A DNA stretch of 64,000 nucleotides. Source: Asticcacaulis sp. YBE204. Lineage in GTDB: Bacteria; Pseudomonadota; Alphaproteobacteria; Caulobacterales; Caulobacteraceae. Where the stretch lies: contig NZ_AWGF01000004.1 in assembly GCF_000495855.1 (NCBI RefSeq), positions 470,587 through 534,586 of the forward strand, given 5' to 3'. Below the pieces are notes generated by a model. The model made no database searches and was not told the origin of the DNA. It saw nothing but the letters and a program-made list of their open reading frames with translations. A program made the position numbers and the translations under genes. Positions within the stretch are counted from its first letter, which is position 1. Every line of letters starts with the position of its first letter. Positions 51,763-60,799 of this stretch are shown here, piece after piece.

Positions 51763-51817
51763 GGACAGACCCCTTCTGAACCGCGTCAGATTATCAGACC
51801 CGCCAAAACGAAAAAAG

Positions 51818-51832
51818 TTGCAAATTCCGTAA
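51818..51832 (-). promoter_or_regulatory. 15-bp dyad motif, copy 3 (gene sense TTACGGAATTTGCAA)
   Basis: 12 of 15 matches to TTACAGGATTTGTAA, 55 nt before the ATG at 51762. A TATAAT-like hexamer (GATAAT) begins 22 nt downstream, placing the dyad centre close to -42. Confidence 0.5.
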
Positions 51833-52030
51833 GGTTGACCTGTGGATAAGAGGGCCAGCGGGCGGCGCGATAGTCCGCTTAAAGAGTCTCTAAAGCCATT
51901 GTCTGATCGTTTTTTTACCCGCACGCATCGTGTCGGATACAGCCTTTTGACGAGGCTGAGCATAGATTGAAGGGGTATGAAAAAGCGAACTTGAATTACA
52001 CGAGGCCCGTGAAGGGTGAGTGTAAACCAG

Positions 52031-52068
52031 CGGCCCGGCCTGAGTTTCCCCCGGCTCAGACCGGGCCG
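52031..52068 (+). terminator. Long GC-rich hairpin before the small hydrophilic protein
   Basis: CGGCCCGG (52031-52038) pairs with CCGGGCCG (52061-52068), and inside CTGAG (52040-52044) pairs with CTCAG (52055-52059). TTCTGTATTTTA follows. It lies 27 bp before the ATG at 52095, so it could terminate an upstream leader transcript or be an attenuator. The remainder of 51833-52094 shows no gene. Confidence 0.45.
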
Positions 52069-52094
52069 TTCTGTATTTTAAAGCAGGAATTCCA

Positions 52095-52334
52095 ATGTCC
52101 AGTAACGCGCCCAAATCCCCTGACACCAAAAAGTCCGAGACCGGCGATGTGCGCGAGCATTTCGAGCGCGAACATCCGCAAAATGGCGAGCCGGGTGAGC
52201 CCTATGGTGATGAGACCGAAGCGAAAGACGAGCGTCGCACACCGCATACCGATCACGGCAAGGGCCTCGGCAATGACCGCTATGGCAAGAGCGATTCCAA
52301 CCAGCCGAAAGTGTCGAAAAACACCGCTGTCTGA
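52095..52334 (+). CDS. Small hydrophilic, probably disordered protein
   Basis: 79 residues with almost no hydrophobic positions: KSPDTKKSETGDVREHFEREHPQNGEPGEPYGDET, then KDERRTPHTDHGKGLGNDRYGKSD. The composition resembles stress-protective hydrophilic proteins; no family can be assigned. CAGGAATTCCA precedes the ATG. A hairpin lies just upstream. It converges on the SRPBCC gene with three bases between. Confidence 0.6.
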   Translation: MSSNAPKSPDTKKSETGDVREHFEREHPQNGEPGEPYGDETEAKDERRTPHTDHGKGLGNDRYGKSDSNQPKVSKNTAV

Positions 52335-52337
52335 GAA

Positions 52338-52784
52338 TCAGGCCTGATCCTCCAGCGCGGAGCCGAGGCGCTGCACGACCTTTTTCCAGCCGTCGCCCAT
52401 GTTTTTGAAGGCTACATCGTTGCGTGGAACGACAAAGCCCGAATGGACGAGATGAACGCGTGTGCCGCCATCGACCGCCGTTAGTGTCCACGTGACCTGT
52501 GTATCCAGCTTCGACCCGTAACCAACATTATCCTCATGTCCGCCTTGCCAGCTATAGACGAAGCGGGCGGCAGGCACGACTTCAAGCACTTCGCAATGTA
52601 TGGTGCCGTCCCATTGCCCGGCGGGCGTGGTCTTGAAGGTAAAACGCTTGCCCACGGTCGCTGCAAAGCCTTCGGCAGGCATCAGCCAGCGCTTCATCAG
52701 TTCGCCGTCGGTGAGGGCTTTCCAGATCGCGTCCGGGGTGTGGGGGAAAATTTCGTCGACGACGATATTCTGCGAGTCGCTCAT
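52338..52784 (-). CDS. SRPBCC/AHSA1-like domain protein
   Basis: 148 residues of the START-like (Bet v 1) fold: IVVDEIFPHTPDAIWKALTDGELMKRWLMPAEGF near the start, CEVLEVVPAARFVYSWQGG, TQVTWTLTAVDGGTRVHLVHSGF, and a terminal MGDGWKKVVQRLGSALED. The family binds hydrophobic ligands; members next to ArsR genes are common but unexplained. It begins in a four-base overlap with the ArsR gene. A paralogous arrangement is at 59178. Confidence 0.88.
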   Translation of the reverse strand: MSDSQNIVVDEIFPHTPDAIWKALTDGELMKRWLMPAEGFAATVGKRFTFKTTPAGQWDGTIHCEVLEVVPAARFVYSWQGGHEDNVGYGSKLDTQVTWTLTAVDGGTRVHLVHSGFVVPRNDVAFKNMGDGWKKVVQRLGSALEDQA

Positions 52785-53110
52785 CTATCCATATCCTTCA
52801 AAAGTTCGCGAAGATTGCCGAACCGCTCGGTCCAGAAGGCACCATAGTGGCTCATCCAGTCGCTCAGGGGCTTGAGGCCTTCGGGTGCGGCGCGATACCA
52901 TACCCGTCGCCCTTCGGGTCGTTCGATGACCAGACCCGCCAGTCTGAGCGCCTTGAGGTGTTGCGACACCGCGCCCTGTGTGACGCCGCTGCCTTCGGTC
53001 AGGCTGGTGACGGTGATTTCCTCCGACGACATGACGCGTTCATAGACGGCCCGGCGTGTGGGGTCCGCGAGCGCGCGAAGGACGGTGTCTATGGGGGCAA
53101 GTTCGATCAT
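52781..53110 (-). CDS. ArsR-family transcriptional regulator
   Basis: 109 residues, winged HTH: TVLRALADPTRRAVYERV, ITVTSLTEGSGVTQGAVSQHLKALRLAGLVIERPEGRRVWYRA, PLSDWMSHYGAFWTERF. There is no metal-binding Cys pair of the arsenical/cadmium type, so a non-metal ligand is likely. It is the first gene of the pair with SRPBCC. An exact inverted repeat at 53114-53139 starts four bases upstream of the ATG and is the likely operator. Confidence 0.9.
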   Translation of the reverse strand: MIELAPIDTVLRALADPTRRAVYERVMSSEEITVTSLTEGSGVTQGAVSQHLKALRLAGLVIERPEGRRVWYRAAPEGLKPLSDWMSHYGAFWTERFGNLRELLKDMDR

Positions 53111-53113
53111 GTA

Positions 53114-53139
53114 AATAAATTAGCATTCGCTAATTTATT
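53114..53139. promoter_or_regulatory. Perfect 11-bp inverted repeat, ArsR operator
   Basis: AATAAATTAGC (53114-53124) and GCTAATTTATT (53129-53139) are exact complements around ATTC, immediately in front of the ArsR ATG. AT-rich dyads of this length are usual for ArsR autorepression. Confidence 0.7.
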
Positions 53140-53161
53140 AGTCAATTCTAATTGAAAAGCC

Positions 53162-53176
53162 TCACAGGATTTGTAA
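53162..53176 (+). promoter_or_regulatory. 15-bp dyad motif, copy 4 (TCACAGGATTTGTAA)
   Basis: 14 of 15 matches to TTACAGGATTTGTAA, 51 nt upstream of the ATG at 53228. This copy is on the plus strand, in the same orientation relative to its gene as copies 1-3. Confidence 0.5.
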
Positions 53177-53227
53177 CGCCATGTTTTGAAAAACGATGGT
53201 ATTTGTAGTGCATTTGCCGGGGATGCC

Positions 53228-53602
53228 ATGCGCCGTGCTGCTCTTATCCTGTTTACCGTTGCGATGGTCACCGCGCCGTCGGCCCGTGCCGAGCTCGATC
53301 CCGCCGGTGCCCGGCGTAACTATGAGCAGATCGAAACCCAGTATGCCGGGCTGATGACATGGCTGAGCGAAACCGCGACCAAGGCGCTCGTTTACAAGGA
53401 AGAGGGCAATATGGACTATGCCTGCGCCCACTGGCGCGGGGCGCGCGACGGCATGGTCGAAGTTCAAAAGGCGTTGCGCGATATGATCCGTTATGACAAG
53501 GCTGCGGGCGGGACAGGTGAACTGGACGAACAACGCCTGCGCCGGATGCAGGAAACCCACGCCAAACTTGAGGTGCGTATCAGGGCAGAATGTGGGGGAT
53601 AA
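53228..53602 (+). CDS. Small secreted two-Cys helical protein, family copy 3
   Basis: 124 residues from the ATG at 53228 with GGGG upstream. Signal peptide (ALILFTVAMVTAPSARA), then a helical mature domain with EEGNMDYACAHWRGARDGMVEV and a terminal RIRAECGG. It shares with the copies at 46311 and 51406 the motif G(D/N)..xACA followed by a late Cys, and the 15-bp dyad upstream. Sequence identity outside the block is low. Function unknown. Confidence 0.72.
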   Translation: MRRAALILFTVAMVTAPSARAELDPAGARRNYEQIETQYAGLMTWLSETATKALVYKEEGNMDYACAHWRGARDGMVEVQKALRDMIRYDKAAGGTGELDEQRLRRMQETHAKLEVRIRAECGG

Positions 53603-53848
53603 GGACCGTTGGGGCGGTTGGTAACAATTGCAACTTGTAATTCGGTGAGCCTTGCCCTATATGGGTGAGGTCAAACGACGATATGCCGCGCCAGAAGTCT
53701 GTCCGCACCTCATAAGCGGGACCCGGCGCGCCTGAGAAACCTCTCTCACTATCCCCGTTCGATCGCCGCACTGTTGAAAGTCCGGCGCGTTTCACCGATT
53801 CAAAATGACGACCGTGCGGATAAAACCGCCGGCAAAGGAGTATTTATC

Positions 53849-53986
53849 ATGGCAACTGCCAATCCCGCGCACCACGACGCGCGCACCCTGACCGCTAAGG
53901 CCGCGCGTCAGGCCGAACCCAAGGCTACCATGCCCGGCTTTTCGCCGCGCGCCTTGCGCCGCCTCGTCGCAGCAATGATCGACTGA
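53849..53986 (+). CDS. 45-residue basic protein
   Basis: ATG at 53849 with AAAGGAG nine bases upstream. MATANPAHHDARTLTAKAARQAEPKATMPGF... is Ala/Arg-rich, without a membrane span. The ending FSPRALRRLVAAMID could form a helix. Short proteins ending in this kind of SPRALRRL... segment recur in alphaproteobacteria, as far as I can recall, without a known role. A longer frame upstream from 53774 is not favoured because it lacks an RBS. Confidence 0.5.
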   Translation: MATANPAHHDARTLTAKAARQAEPKATMPGFSPRALRRLVAAMID

Positions 53987-53998
53987 TTGATGATCTGA

Positions 53999-54742
53999 TT
54001 ATTGCGCTTGAGACTGTTTGCTCAGATATAAAAAGTTCCGGTATAGCGTGGCGTTTTCGGTCGGCGTACCTGCGGTCAGCATCTGGCTGAACTGCGTTAC
54101 CACCTGACATCCCTGTGCCGGCGGCAGCGATGTCGCCTGATCCAGAAGCGTCAGGTTCGAGATATCGCCGCCGATGGCCGCATAACGCTTTTCAACCAAT
54201 GCGAGCAGGTCCGATATCGCCATAGGTGTAAAGGCCGCAGGGCGCGTCAGGGCGCTTTCGAGCAATTGGTATTTAATCTCGGTTTCAGCTTCGATGATCG
54301 CGGGTGTCATAATCTCAAGCGATATCTTTCCGGTACCCATGACGTAGGCGACGCAGTCTGCGGGCCGGTCTTTCAAGCCGATGGCCATTTTAAGGTTTTG
54401 CTGCAGGAACCCTTCGATCGCCGCATCCGACGACTTGATGGTATATTTTTCGATAAGGAGAAGCACAACCTTGGTGCCATAGGCCTGAGCCTCGGATTGG
54501 ACCTTGTCGGCGGGCACCGAGGTTGCGATGCGGCGGAATTCTGCCCGTGCCTCCGCTTCGAAGCCGGGCTCCGTGCGCATCAGCAGTGAGAAAAGCTTGT
54601 TCTCTTTAAGGTAGGCCATAGCGATATCTACGGCGGTGTCGGCAGAGGCGTCAGAAACCTGAGCCTGAGCCACCGGCACGACGATAGCGTTTCCTGCCGA
54701 TAGCACCAGAGCCAGGCACAGGTTTACGGCTACGAATTTCAT
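53999..54742 (-). CDS. Secreted protein of unknown function
   Basis: 247 residues from the ATG at 54742. Signal peptide (VAVNLCLALVLSAGNAIVVPVAQAQ) and a mostly helical mature part (VDIAMAYLKENKLFSLLMRTEPGFEAEARAEFRRIATSVP, AQAYGTKVVLLLIEKYTIKSSDAAIEGFLQQNL) with Cys in DRPADCVAYVMG and QGCQVVTQFSQML. The codons are a little richer in A/T than the surroundings. No homologue recognised. No copy of the 15-bp motif was found in front of it. Confidence 0.68.
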   Translation of the reverse strand: MKFVAVNLCLALVLSAGNAIVVPVAQAQVSDASADTAVDIAMAYLKENKLFSLLMRTEPGFEAEARAEFRRIATSVPADKVQSEAQAYGTKVVLLLIEKYTIKSSDAAIEGFLQQNLKMAIGLKDRPADCVAYVMGTGKISLEIMTPAIIEAETEIKYQLLESALTRPAAFTPMAISDLLALVEKRYAAIGGDISNLTLLDQATSLPPAQGCQVVTQFSQMLTAGTPTENATLYRNFLYLSKQSQAQ

Positions 54743-54770
54743 GATGTCATCCCCCCTGAATGTTTGTTGA

Positions 54771-56084
54771 TTATGATAAATTTGGCGGGCGCCTGTCAAT
54801 GGGACGGATTATCTTGGACAGTCCCCAATAACCGATGGCTGATACGGCAAAGGCGGGGAGGGTGGCACCCCATGCGGGCGAAAGGTTCAAGACGGCATAA
54901 TAGGTGGCGATCCCGGCCGCCCACGCGGCAAACGCCGTCAGGCTCAGGCCGAAGGTAAAGCCATACGGGCCTTTGATGTCGTGGATTTCCGTTGCCGCGA
55001 CCTGACGTTTGCGGATGATGAAGTGATCGACCAGAAACACGCCGTAAAGCGGGGTGAAGACCGAGCCGATCATGTAGAGGAAGGTCAGGAACTGTGTCAT
55101 TGGCACGAACAGGGCGATCGCCGTACACAGGACGCCGAAGCCGATCACCAGATGACGGATATGGGCCTTGATAAGGCTGGCCAATGAGGTCGCTGCCGAG
55201 AAGATGTCGGCGAAGATATTGTCGGTCTCATCGATCAGAATGAACAGCAAGGCCAGCCCGCCGCCGGTGGTCGCCAGAGCCGATAGAAGCATGTTGTCGG
55301 CGCTTTGTCCGGCGCTCAGGGCGTAAGCTGCCCCGAGCGAAAAGAACCAGATATTGGCCAGCGCATAGCCCAGGGCGCTGCCCTTGAACATAGCGCCCGG
55401 CGATTTGCCGAAGCGCGCATAGTCGGCGATCAGCGGCAGCCAACTGAGTGGCATGGCTATGACGAGGTCAATGGCGCTCCCGAACGCCAGCGAGCCGTCG
55501 CCGGGGCGGGCAAACGCGGCGCTCAGGTCGCCGCTCGACAGGAGCGCGAAGGTCATCCACGCGGCCCCGGCCAGCAGAACCCACAGACCGTATTTCCTGA
55601 GCAGACGACGGACGAAGCCAAGCGGGCCCATCACCGCCAGCGCCGTGGCCGCGACGCCGAACACGAGGGTCCACAGGATCGGCAAGCCCACCCCGAACGC
55701 ATTTTGCGACAAGGTGCCTGCGGCATCGCGCATGGCGATGATCTCGAACGCCCCCCAGCCGATCAGTTGCAGGATGTTGAGGATCGCTGCCACATGCGCG
55801 CCGCGAATGCCCAGTGTCGGCCTGAGCGCGGCCATAGTCGCCAGACCCGTATCCGCCCCGACCATGCTGGCCAGACCCAGCAACACTGCGCCGATGCCGC
55901 TCCCGACCACGATGGCTAACAGCGCCTGAGGCAAGGACAGGCCGGGCACCAGATAGGCCCCGGCTTGCAGCACCAGAAGGCCGATGCCGAGCGAAAACCA
56001 TAGGGCAAACGCATCGCGCGTGGTCAGGATGCGCTGGGAGGCCTGGGCCGGAACAAAGGGATCGTAGGAGTCGGGTTGGGACAT
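54771..56084 (-). CDS. cytX: CytX-like hydroxymethylpyrimidine transporter (NCS1)
   Basis: 437 residues with about twelve spans: TTRDAFALWFSLGIGLLVLQAGAYLVPGLSLPQAL, ALLAIVVGSGIGAVLLGLASMVGADTGLATMAALRPTLG, ILQLIGWGAFEIIAMRDAA, IAMPLSWLPLIADYARFG. These are typical of the purine-cytosine permease (NCS1) family. CytX is the branch usually placed under TPP riboswitches and inferred to import the thiamin pyrimidine. Here the TPP element lies about 1 kb away in front of thiC on the opposite strand. Assignment by family plus context. Confidence 0.82.
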   Translation of the reverse strand: MSQPDSYDPFVPAQASQRILTTRDAFALWFSLGIGLLVLQAGAYLVPGLSLPQALLAIVVGSGIGAVLLGLASMVGADTGLATMAALRPTLGIRGAHVAAILNILQLIGWGAFEIIAMRDAAGTLSQNAFGVGLPILWTLVFGVAATALAVMGPLGFVRRLLRKYGLWVLLAGAAWMTFALLSSGDLSAAFARPGDGSLAFGSAIDLVIAMPLSWLPLIADYARFGKSPGAMFKGSALGYALANIWFFSLGAAYALSAGQSADNMLLSALATTGGGLALLFILIDETDNIFADIFSAATSLASLIKAHIRHLVIGFGVLCTAIALFVPMTQFLTFLYMIGSVFTPLYGVFLVDHFIIRKRQVAATEIHDIKGPYGFTFGLSLTAFAAWAAGIATYYAVLNLSPAWGATLPAFAVSAIGYWGLSKIIRPIDRRPPNLS

Positions 56085-56089
56085 AGCGC

Positions 56090-56929
56090 TTAGTTATTTC
56101 CGCCGATCAGGTCGCCGAGGCCGCCCAAGACCGAGCCTTCGCCACGGTTGGAACCGCCGCCGCCCGCCGTCGCCACGATGCGACCGGCCAGACGCGAGAA
56201 GGGCAGGGACTGAATCCACACCTTGCCCGGTCCGGTCAGTTGCGCGAAGAAGACGCCTTCGCCGCCAAACAGCATCGACTTGACGCCGCCGGCCTGAACG
56301 AGGTCGAAATCGACCGTATCGGTAAAGGCCGCGACACAGCCCGTATCGACATGAAGCTGCTCACCGGCCTTCAGCTCGCGCTCGATGACCATGCCGCCGA
56401 ACTGCACGAAGACCCAGCCGTCACCTTCGAGCTTCTGCATGATGAAGCCTTCGCCGCCGAACAGGCCGGTCATGATGCGCTTCTGAAAAGCGATGCCGAG
56501 CGACACACCTTTCGCGGCGGCGAGGAACGAGTCCTTCTGACAGATCAGGCGGCCACCGACATCCGATAGCTTGAGCGGCACGATGGCCCCGGGCACCGGC
56601 GCGCCGAAGGCGACGCGGGCCTTGCCGTGGCCATTATGGGTGAAGACGGTGGTAAACAGGCTCTCGCCGGTGACCAGACGCTTGCCCGCACCGAGCAGCG
56701 CGCCCATGAAACCTTTCTGCTGACCCGACCCGTCGCCGAAGACGGTGGTCATGCCGACGCTGGCATCTTTCCAAACCATCGCCCCGGCTTCGGCGATGGC
56801 GCTTTCGCCGGGATCGAGTTCGATCTCGACGAATTGCAGTTCCTGCCCCTTGATGTCGAAGTCGATGTCGTCGGCGACGCCGGATTGACGACCGTGGTGC
56901 GTGGTGGGGACGGATGAATTGCCGAACAT
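56090..56929 (-). CDS. AIM24/TIGR00266-family protein
   Basis: 279 residues from the ATG at 56929. Beta-rich repeats of the AIM24 fold: FDIKGQELQFVEIELDPGESAIAEAGAMVWKDASVGMTT, GESLFTTVFTHNGHGKARVAFGAPVPGAIVPLKLSDVGG, LLFGGEGFI-like GLFGGEGFIMQKLEGDGWVFVQFGGMVIERELKAGEQLHVDTGCVAAF, and a Gly-rich end. The family is widespread and without an agreed biochemical function. It sits between thiC and cytX, in the cytX orientation. Confidence 0.88.
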   Translation of the reverse strand: MFGNSSVPTTHHGRQSGVADDIDFDIKGQELQFVEIELDPGESAIAEAGAMVWKDASVGMTTVFGDGSGQQKGFMGALLGAGKRLVTGESLFTTVFTHNGHGKARVAFGAPVPGAIVPLKLSDVGGRLICQKDSFLAAAKGVSLGIAFQKRIMTGLFGGEGFIMQKLEGDGWVFVQFGGMVIERELKAGEQLHVDTGCVAAFTDTVDFDLVQAGGVKSMLFGGEGVFFAQLTGPGKVWIQSLPFSRLAGRIVATAGGGGSNRGEGSVLGGLGDLIGGNN

Positions 56930-57039
56930 GAGCGGGCTCCTGCGATGTGGTGGCACAGGTTTAACGCGACTGACGGCAAAGGGAAGTCCTTTTCTGCCTT
57001 GCCCCCACCTTAACCTTCCCCTATGTTCCGCCGTAGTTC

Positions 57040-57132
57040 ACCGGGGTGTCCGCGCGTCAAAGCGGGCTGAGAATCGGACAAGCTTCCGTACACCCGCCGA
57101 ACCTGATCCGGGTCATGCCGGCGAAGGGAGTG
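57040..57132 (+). promoter_or_regulatory. TPP riboswitch (THI element)
   Basis: Conserved THI blocks are present in order: GGGGTG near 57043, GGGCTGAGA near 57064, ACCCGCCGAACCTGATCCGG near 57092, GGTCATGCCGGCGAAGGGAG near 57111, matching the CUGAGA and ACCUGAUCC...GCGAAGGGA core. It lies 93 bp before the thiC start. Binding of thiamin diphosphate would lower thiC expression. Confidence 0.95.
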
Positions 57133-57197
57133 AGTACAGCCCAGGGCGACCGCGTTTTCAGCAACCCGCCCGTGGACCATAGCACCTGACGCGCATG

Positions 57198-59093
<1,896 letters not shown>

Positions 59094-59145
59094 ACCCTGC
59101 ACCCGTCACCGGGAACAGAATGAACCGTTTGCGCATCGGTCAAGG

Positions 59146-59175
59146 GGTGTGGGGTCCGTGACCCCACGCCTTTTT
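59146..59175 (+). terminator. Intrinsic terminator of thiC
   Basis: GGTGTGGGGTC pairs with GACCCCACGCC around CGT, with one G-U pair, then TTTTT. A second stem covers the thiC stop (GCAGGGTCT/AGACCCTGC). Confidence 0.85.
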
Positions 59176-59177
59176 GT

Positions 59178-59654
59178 TCAAAGCTCTGTCAATATGCCGT
59201 CCAGCCGCTGATACCCGCTGTCGATGCCGGAGGTCATGCCGGATTGCAGCGCCATGTCGCGCGCCTTTTCCGATATAAAGTGCATCAGCACCGTCAGTTC
59301 GGTCTCATCGCCATCGTCGCTGAGCGTCTGGGTCACGACGCATTCGCCATCGTACCATGCCTCGTCGAAGACTTCGGTATTGGTAAAGGTGACGGGGGCG
59401 TCGACAACGCGGTATTCACCGCTCATACCCATGTCGCCCTTGGCCTGATGCCGCCAGACGAAGCGATAGGTGCCGCCGACGCGCAGGTCGATCTCGCACA
59501 CCGGCATGGTCCAGCCATCCGGGCCGATAAGCCAGCGTTTCAGCAAGGCCGGTTCGGTGAGGGCGCGCCAGACGAGAGGACGCGGGGCATCGAAATGACG
59601 GATGACGACGATGTCGGTGGGGGCGGGTGTCGTGACGTTGAGGGTCCGGGTCAT
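59178..59654 (-). CDS. SRPBCC/AHSA1-like domain protein, second module
   Basis: 158 residues. IVVIRHFDAPRPLVWRALTEPALLKRWLIGPDGWTMPVCEIDLRVGGTYRFVWRHQ is the AHSA1 start, with the repeated WRALT/W.L..PDGW pattern; then YRVVDAPVTFTNTEVFDE and VLMHFISEKARDMALQSGMTSGIDSGYQRLDGILTEL. It resembles the SRPBCC protein at 52338 in fold but differs in sequence. It overlaps the PhnB-like gene by four bases; with the ArsR gene it makes a three-gene unit. Confidence 0.88.
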   Translation of the reverse strand: MTRTLNVTTPAPTDIVVIRHFDAPRPLVWRALTEPALLKRWLIGPDGWTMPVCEIDLRVGGTYRFVWRHQAKGDMGMSGEYRVVDAPVTFTNTEVFDEAWYDGECVVTQTLSDDGDETELTVLMHFISEKARDMALQSGMTSGIDSGYQRLDGILTEL

Positions 59655-60103
59655 TGGGCCGTGCCTTCAAAGGCCGTTGTCAGGCCGGCTATGTCCAGCT
59701 TCCCCATGCCCATCATGGCCTGCATGGCGCGTCCGGCCTTTTCGCGATCGGGGTCGGAAAGGTAGCGGCCCAGATGCTCCGGCACGATCTGCCAGGGCAG
59801 ACCGAATCTGTCGGTCACCCAGCCGCATTGCAGGGGTTTGCCGCCGTCCGCCGACAGGGCGGTCCAGTAATAGTCGATTTCGTCCTGCGTACCGACCGTA
59901 ACCATGAACGACACGCCCTGACTGAACGAAAAGTGTGGGCCGCCGTTGAAAGCATTGAACCTTTGCCCGCAGAGGCTGAAGGCGGCACCGCCGCCCGTAC
60001 CGTCCGAGAGGATATCGGCGTCATCCCTGAATACCGATTTATAGAAGGTAACGACCTCCGGCATAGGGGCGTTGAACATGAGGAAGGGGGTCAGGCTGGG
60101 CAT
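59651..60103 (-). CDS. PhnB-like/VOC-superfamily protein
   Basis: 150 residues. The start PSLTPFLMFNAPMPEVVTFYKSVF, then FSLCGQRFNAFNGGPHFSFSQGVSFMVTVGTQDEIDYYWTALSADGGKPLQCGWVTDRFGLPWQIVP matches the PhnB/3-demethylubiquinone methyltransferase-like subfamily of VOC proteins, of unknown substrate. The last 30 residues (KAGRAMQAMMGMGKLDIAGL) are the usual short C-terminal tail. It sits between ArsR and SRPBCC in one operon. Confidence 0.85.
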   Translation of the reverse strand: MPSLTPFLMFNAPMPEVVTFYKSVFRDDADILSDGTGGGAAFSLCGQRFNAFNGGPHFSFSQGVSFMVTVGTQDEIDYYWTALSADGGKPLQCGWVTDRFGLPWQIVPEHLGRYLSDPDREKAGRAMQAMMGMGKLDIAGLTTAFEGTAQ

Positions 60104-60104
60104 T

Positions 60105-60458
60105 CTACTCTCCTTTGGTGGTTTTGGGGGTTTCGGTTTTCAGATCTTCAAGCAGCGCATCGAGGCGCGAGAAACGCTGCTCCCAGTGGGCGCGGTAGCC
60201 TTCGATCCAGGCATTGATCTCCGCCATCGGCTGGGCGTTGAGGCGGCAAGGGCGACGGGTCCCATCGCGGCCGCGGGTAATCAGGCCCGCCCGTTCCAGC
60301 ACGATCAGGTGCTTGGAAATCGCCGGCTGGCTCATGGCGAAAGGGTCGGCCAGTTCGTTGACGGTCGCGTCTCCGGTTTTAAGCCGTGTCAGGATGGCGC
60401 GACGGGTCGGATCGGCGAGGGCGGTAAAGGCGGCATCCATCTGGGCGGCGCTGAGCAT
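60105..60458 (-). CDS. ArsR-family transcriptional regulator, second module
   Basis: 117 residues. FTALADPTRRAILTRLKTGDATVNELADPFAMSQPAISKHLIVLERAGLITRGRDGTRRPCRL is a winged HTH. Compared with the ArsR at 52781 it has the same ALADPTRRA start and Q(G/P)A(V/I)S(Q/K)HL helix, so they are related. It has no metal site. An AT-rich dyad lies 13 bp upstream of the ATG. It heads the PhnB and SRPBCC genes. Confidence 0.9.
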   Translation of the reverse strand: MLSAAQMDAAFTALADPTRRAILTRLKTGDATVNELADPFAMSQPAISKHLIVLERAGLITRGRDGTRRPCRLNAQPMAEINAWIEGYRAHWEQRFSRLDALLEDLKTETPKTTKGE

Positions 60459-60471
60459 ATTTAAAACCTAA

Positions 60472-60485
60472 AAGTTATATAACTT
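60472..60485. promoter_or_regulatory. Dyad AAGTTATATAACTT, ArsR operator
   Basis: Perfect 14-bp palindrome 13 bp before the ArsR ATG. A related half-site (GGTTATAT) lies four bases beyond. Its sequence differs from the AATAAATTAGC operator of the first module, so the two regulators probably recognise separate sites. Confidence 0.65.
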
Positions 60486-60562
60486 AATGGTTATATTTAT
60501 GGGCGCGCTCTGTCAAGCCTTTGGCTCGCTCGTATTATTATAGACGACGTTCCGGACTCCGC

Positions 60563-60591
60563 TTGACCTTGCGGTGCTTGGCCTGTATAGC
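60563..60591 (+). promoter_or_regulatory. Housekeeping promoter of the str operon
   Basis: TTGACC at 60563-60568, 17-base spacer and TATAGC at 60586-60591. It would start transcription near 60598, leaving about 200 nt of 5' leader before rpsL. The leader holds GGGTCT/AGACCC and GGCC/GGCC stems. No coding ORF is seen in 60459-60799. Confidence 0.65.
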
Positions 60592-60799
60592 CGCGCAATC
60601 TTTTTGAGGTTGGGTCTGCCAAGACCCGTTCCCCATGTCGAATTATGCAGGGCCTGTGTGCCCGCCGTAACCTCCATAGCGCAGGTTGCGGCTTTTGTGT
60701 TTGTCGATATGGCCCCTCGATCACGACCGGCCAAACGGCCGTATTTCAACCCGGAACCCCCCGGCCAAACGGCACAGGTTCCCTATACGAGAGCATGAT

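Noticed and set aside
53620..53640. TTGCAACTTGTAA before the 45-residue gene as a fifth copy of the 15-bp motif
   Set aside because: The arms are separated by one base instead of three and the flank does not match; it lies about 215 bp from the ATG.
60497..60749. Minus-strand frames in the rpsL leader
   Set aside because: They overlap the promoter and leader stems, lack ribosome sites and have no family features.
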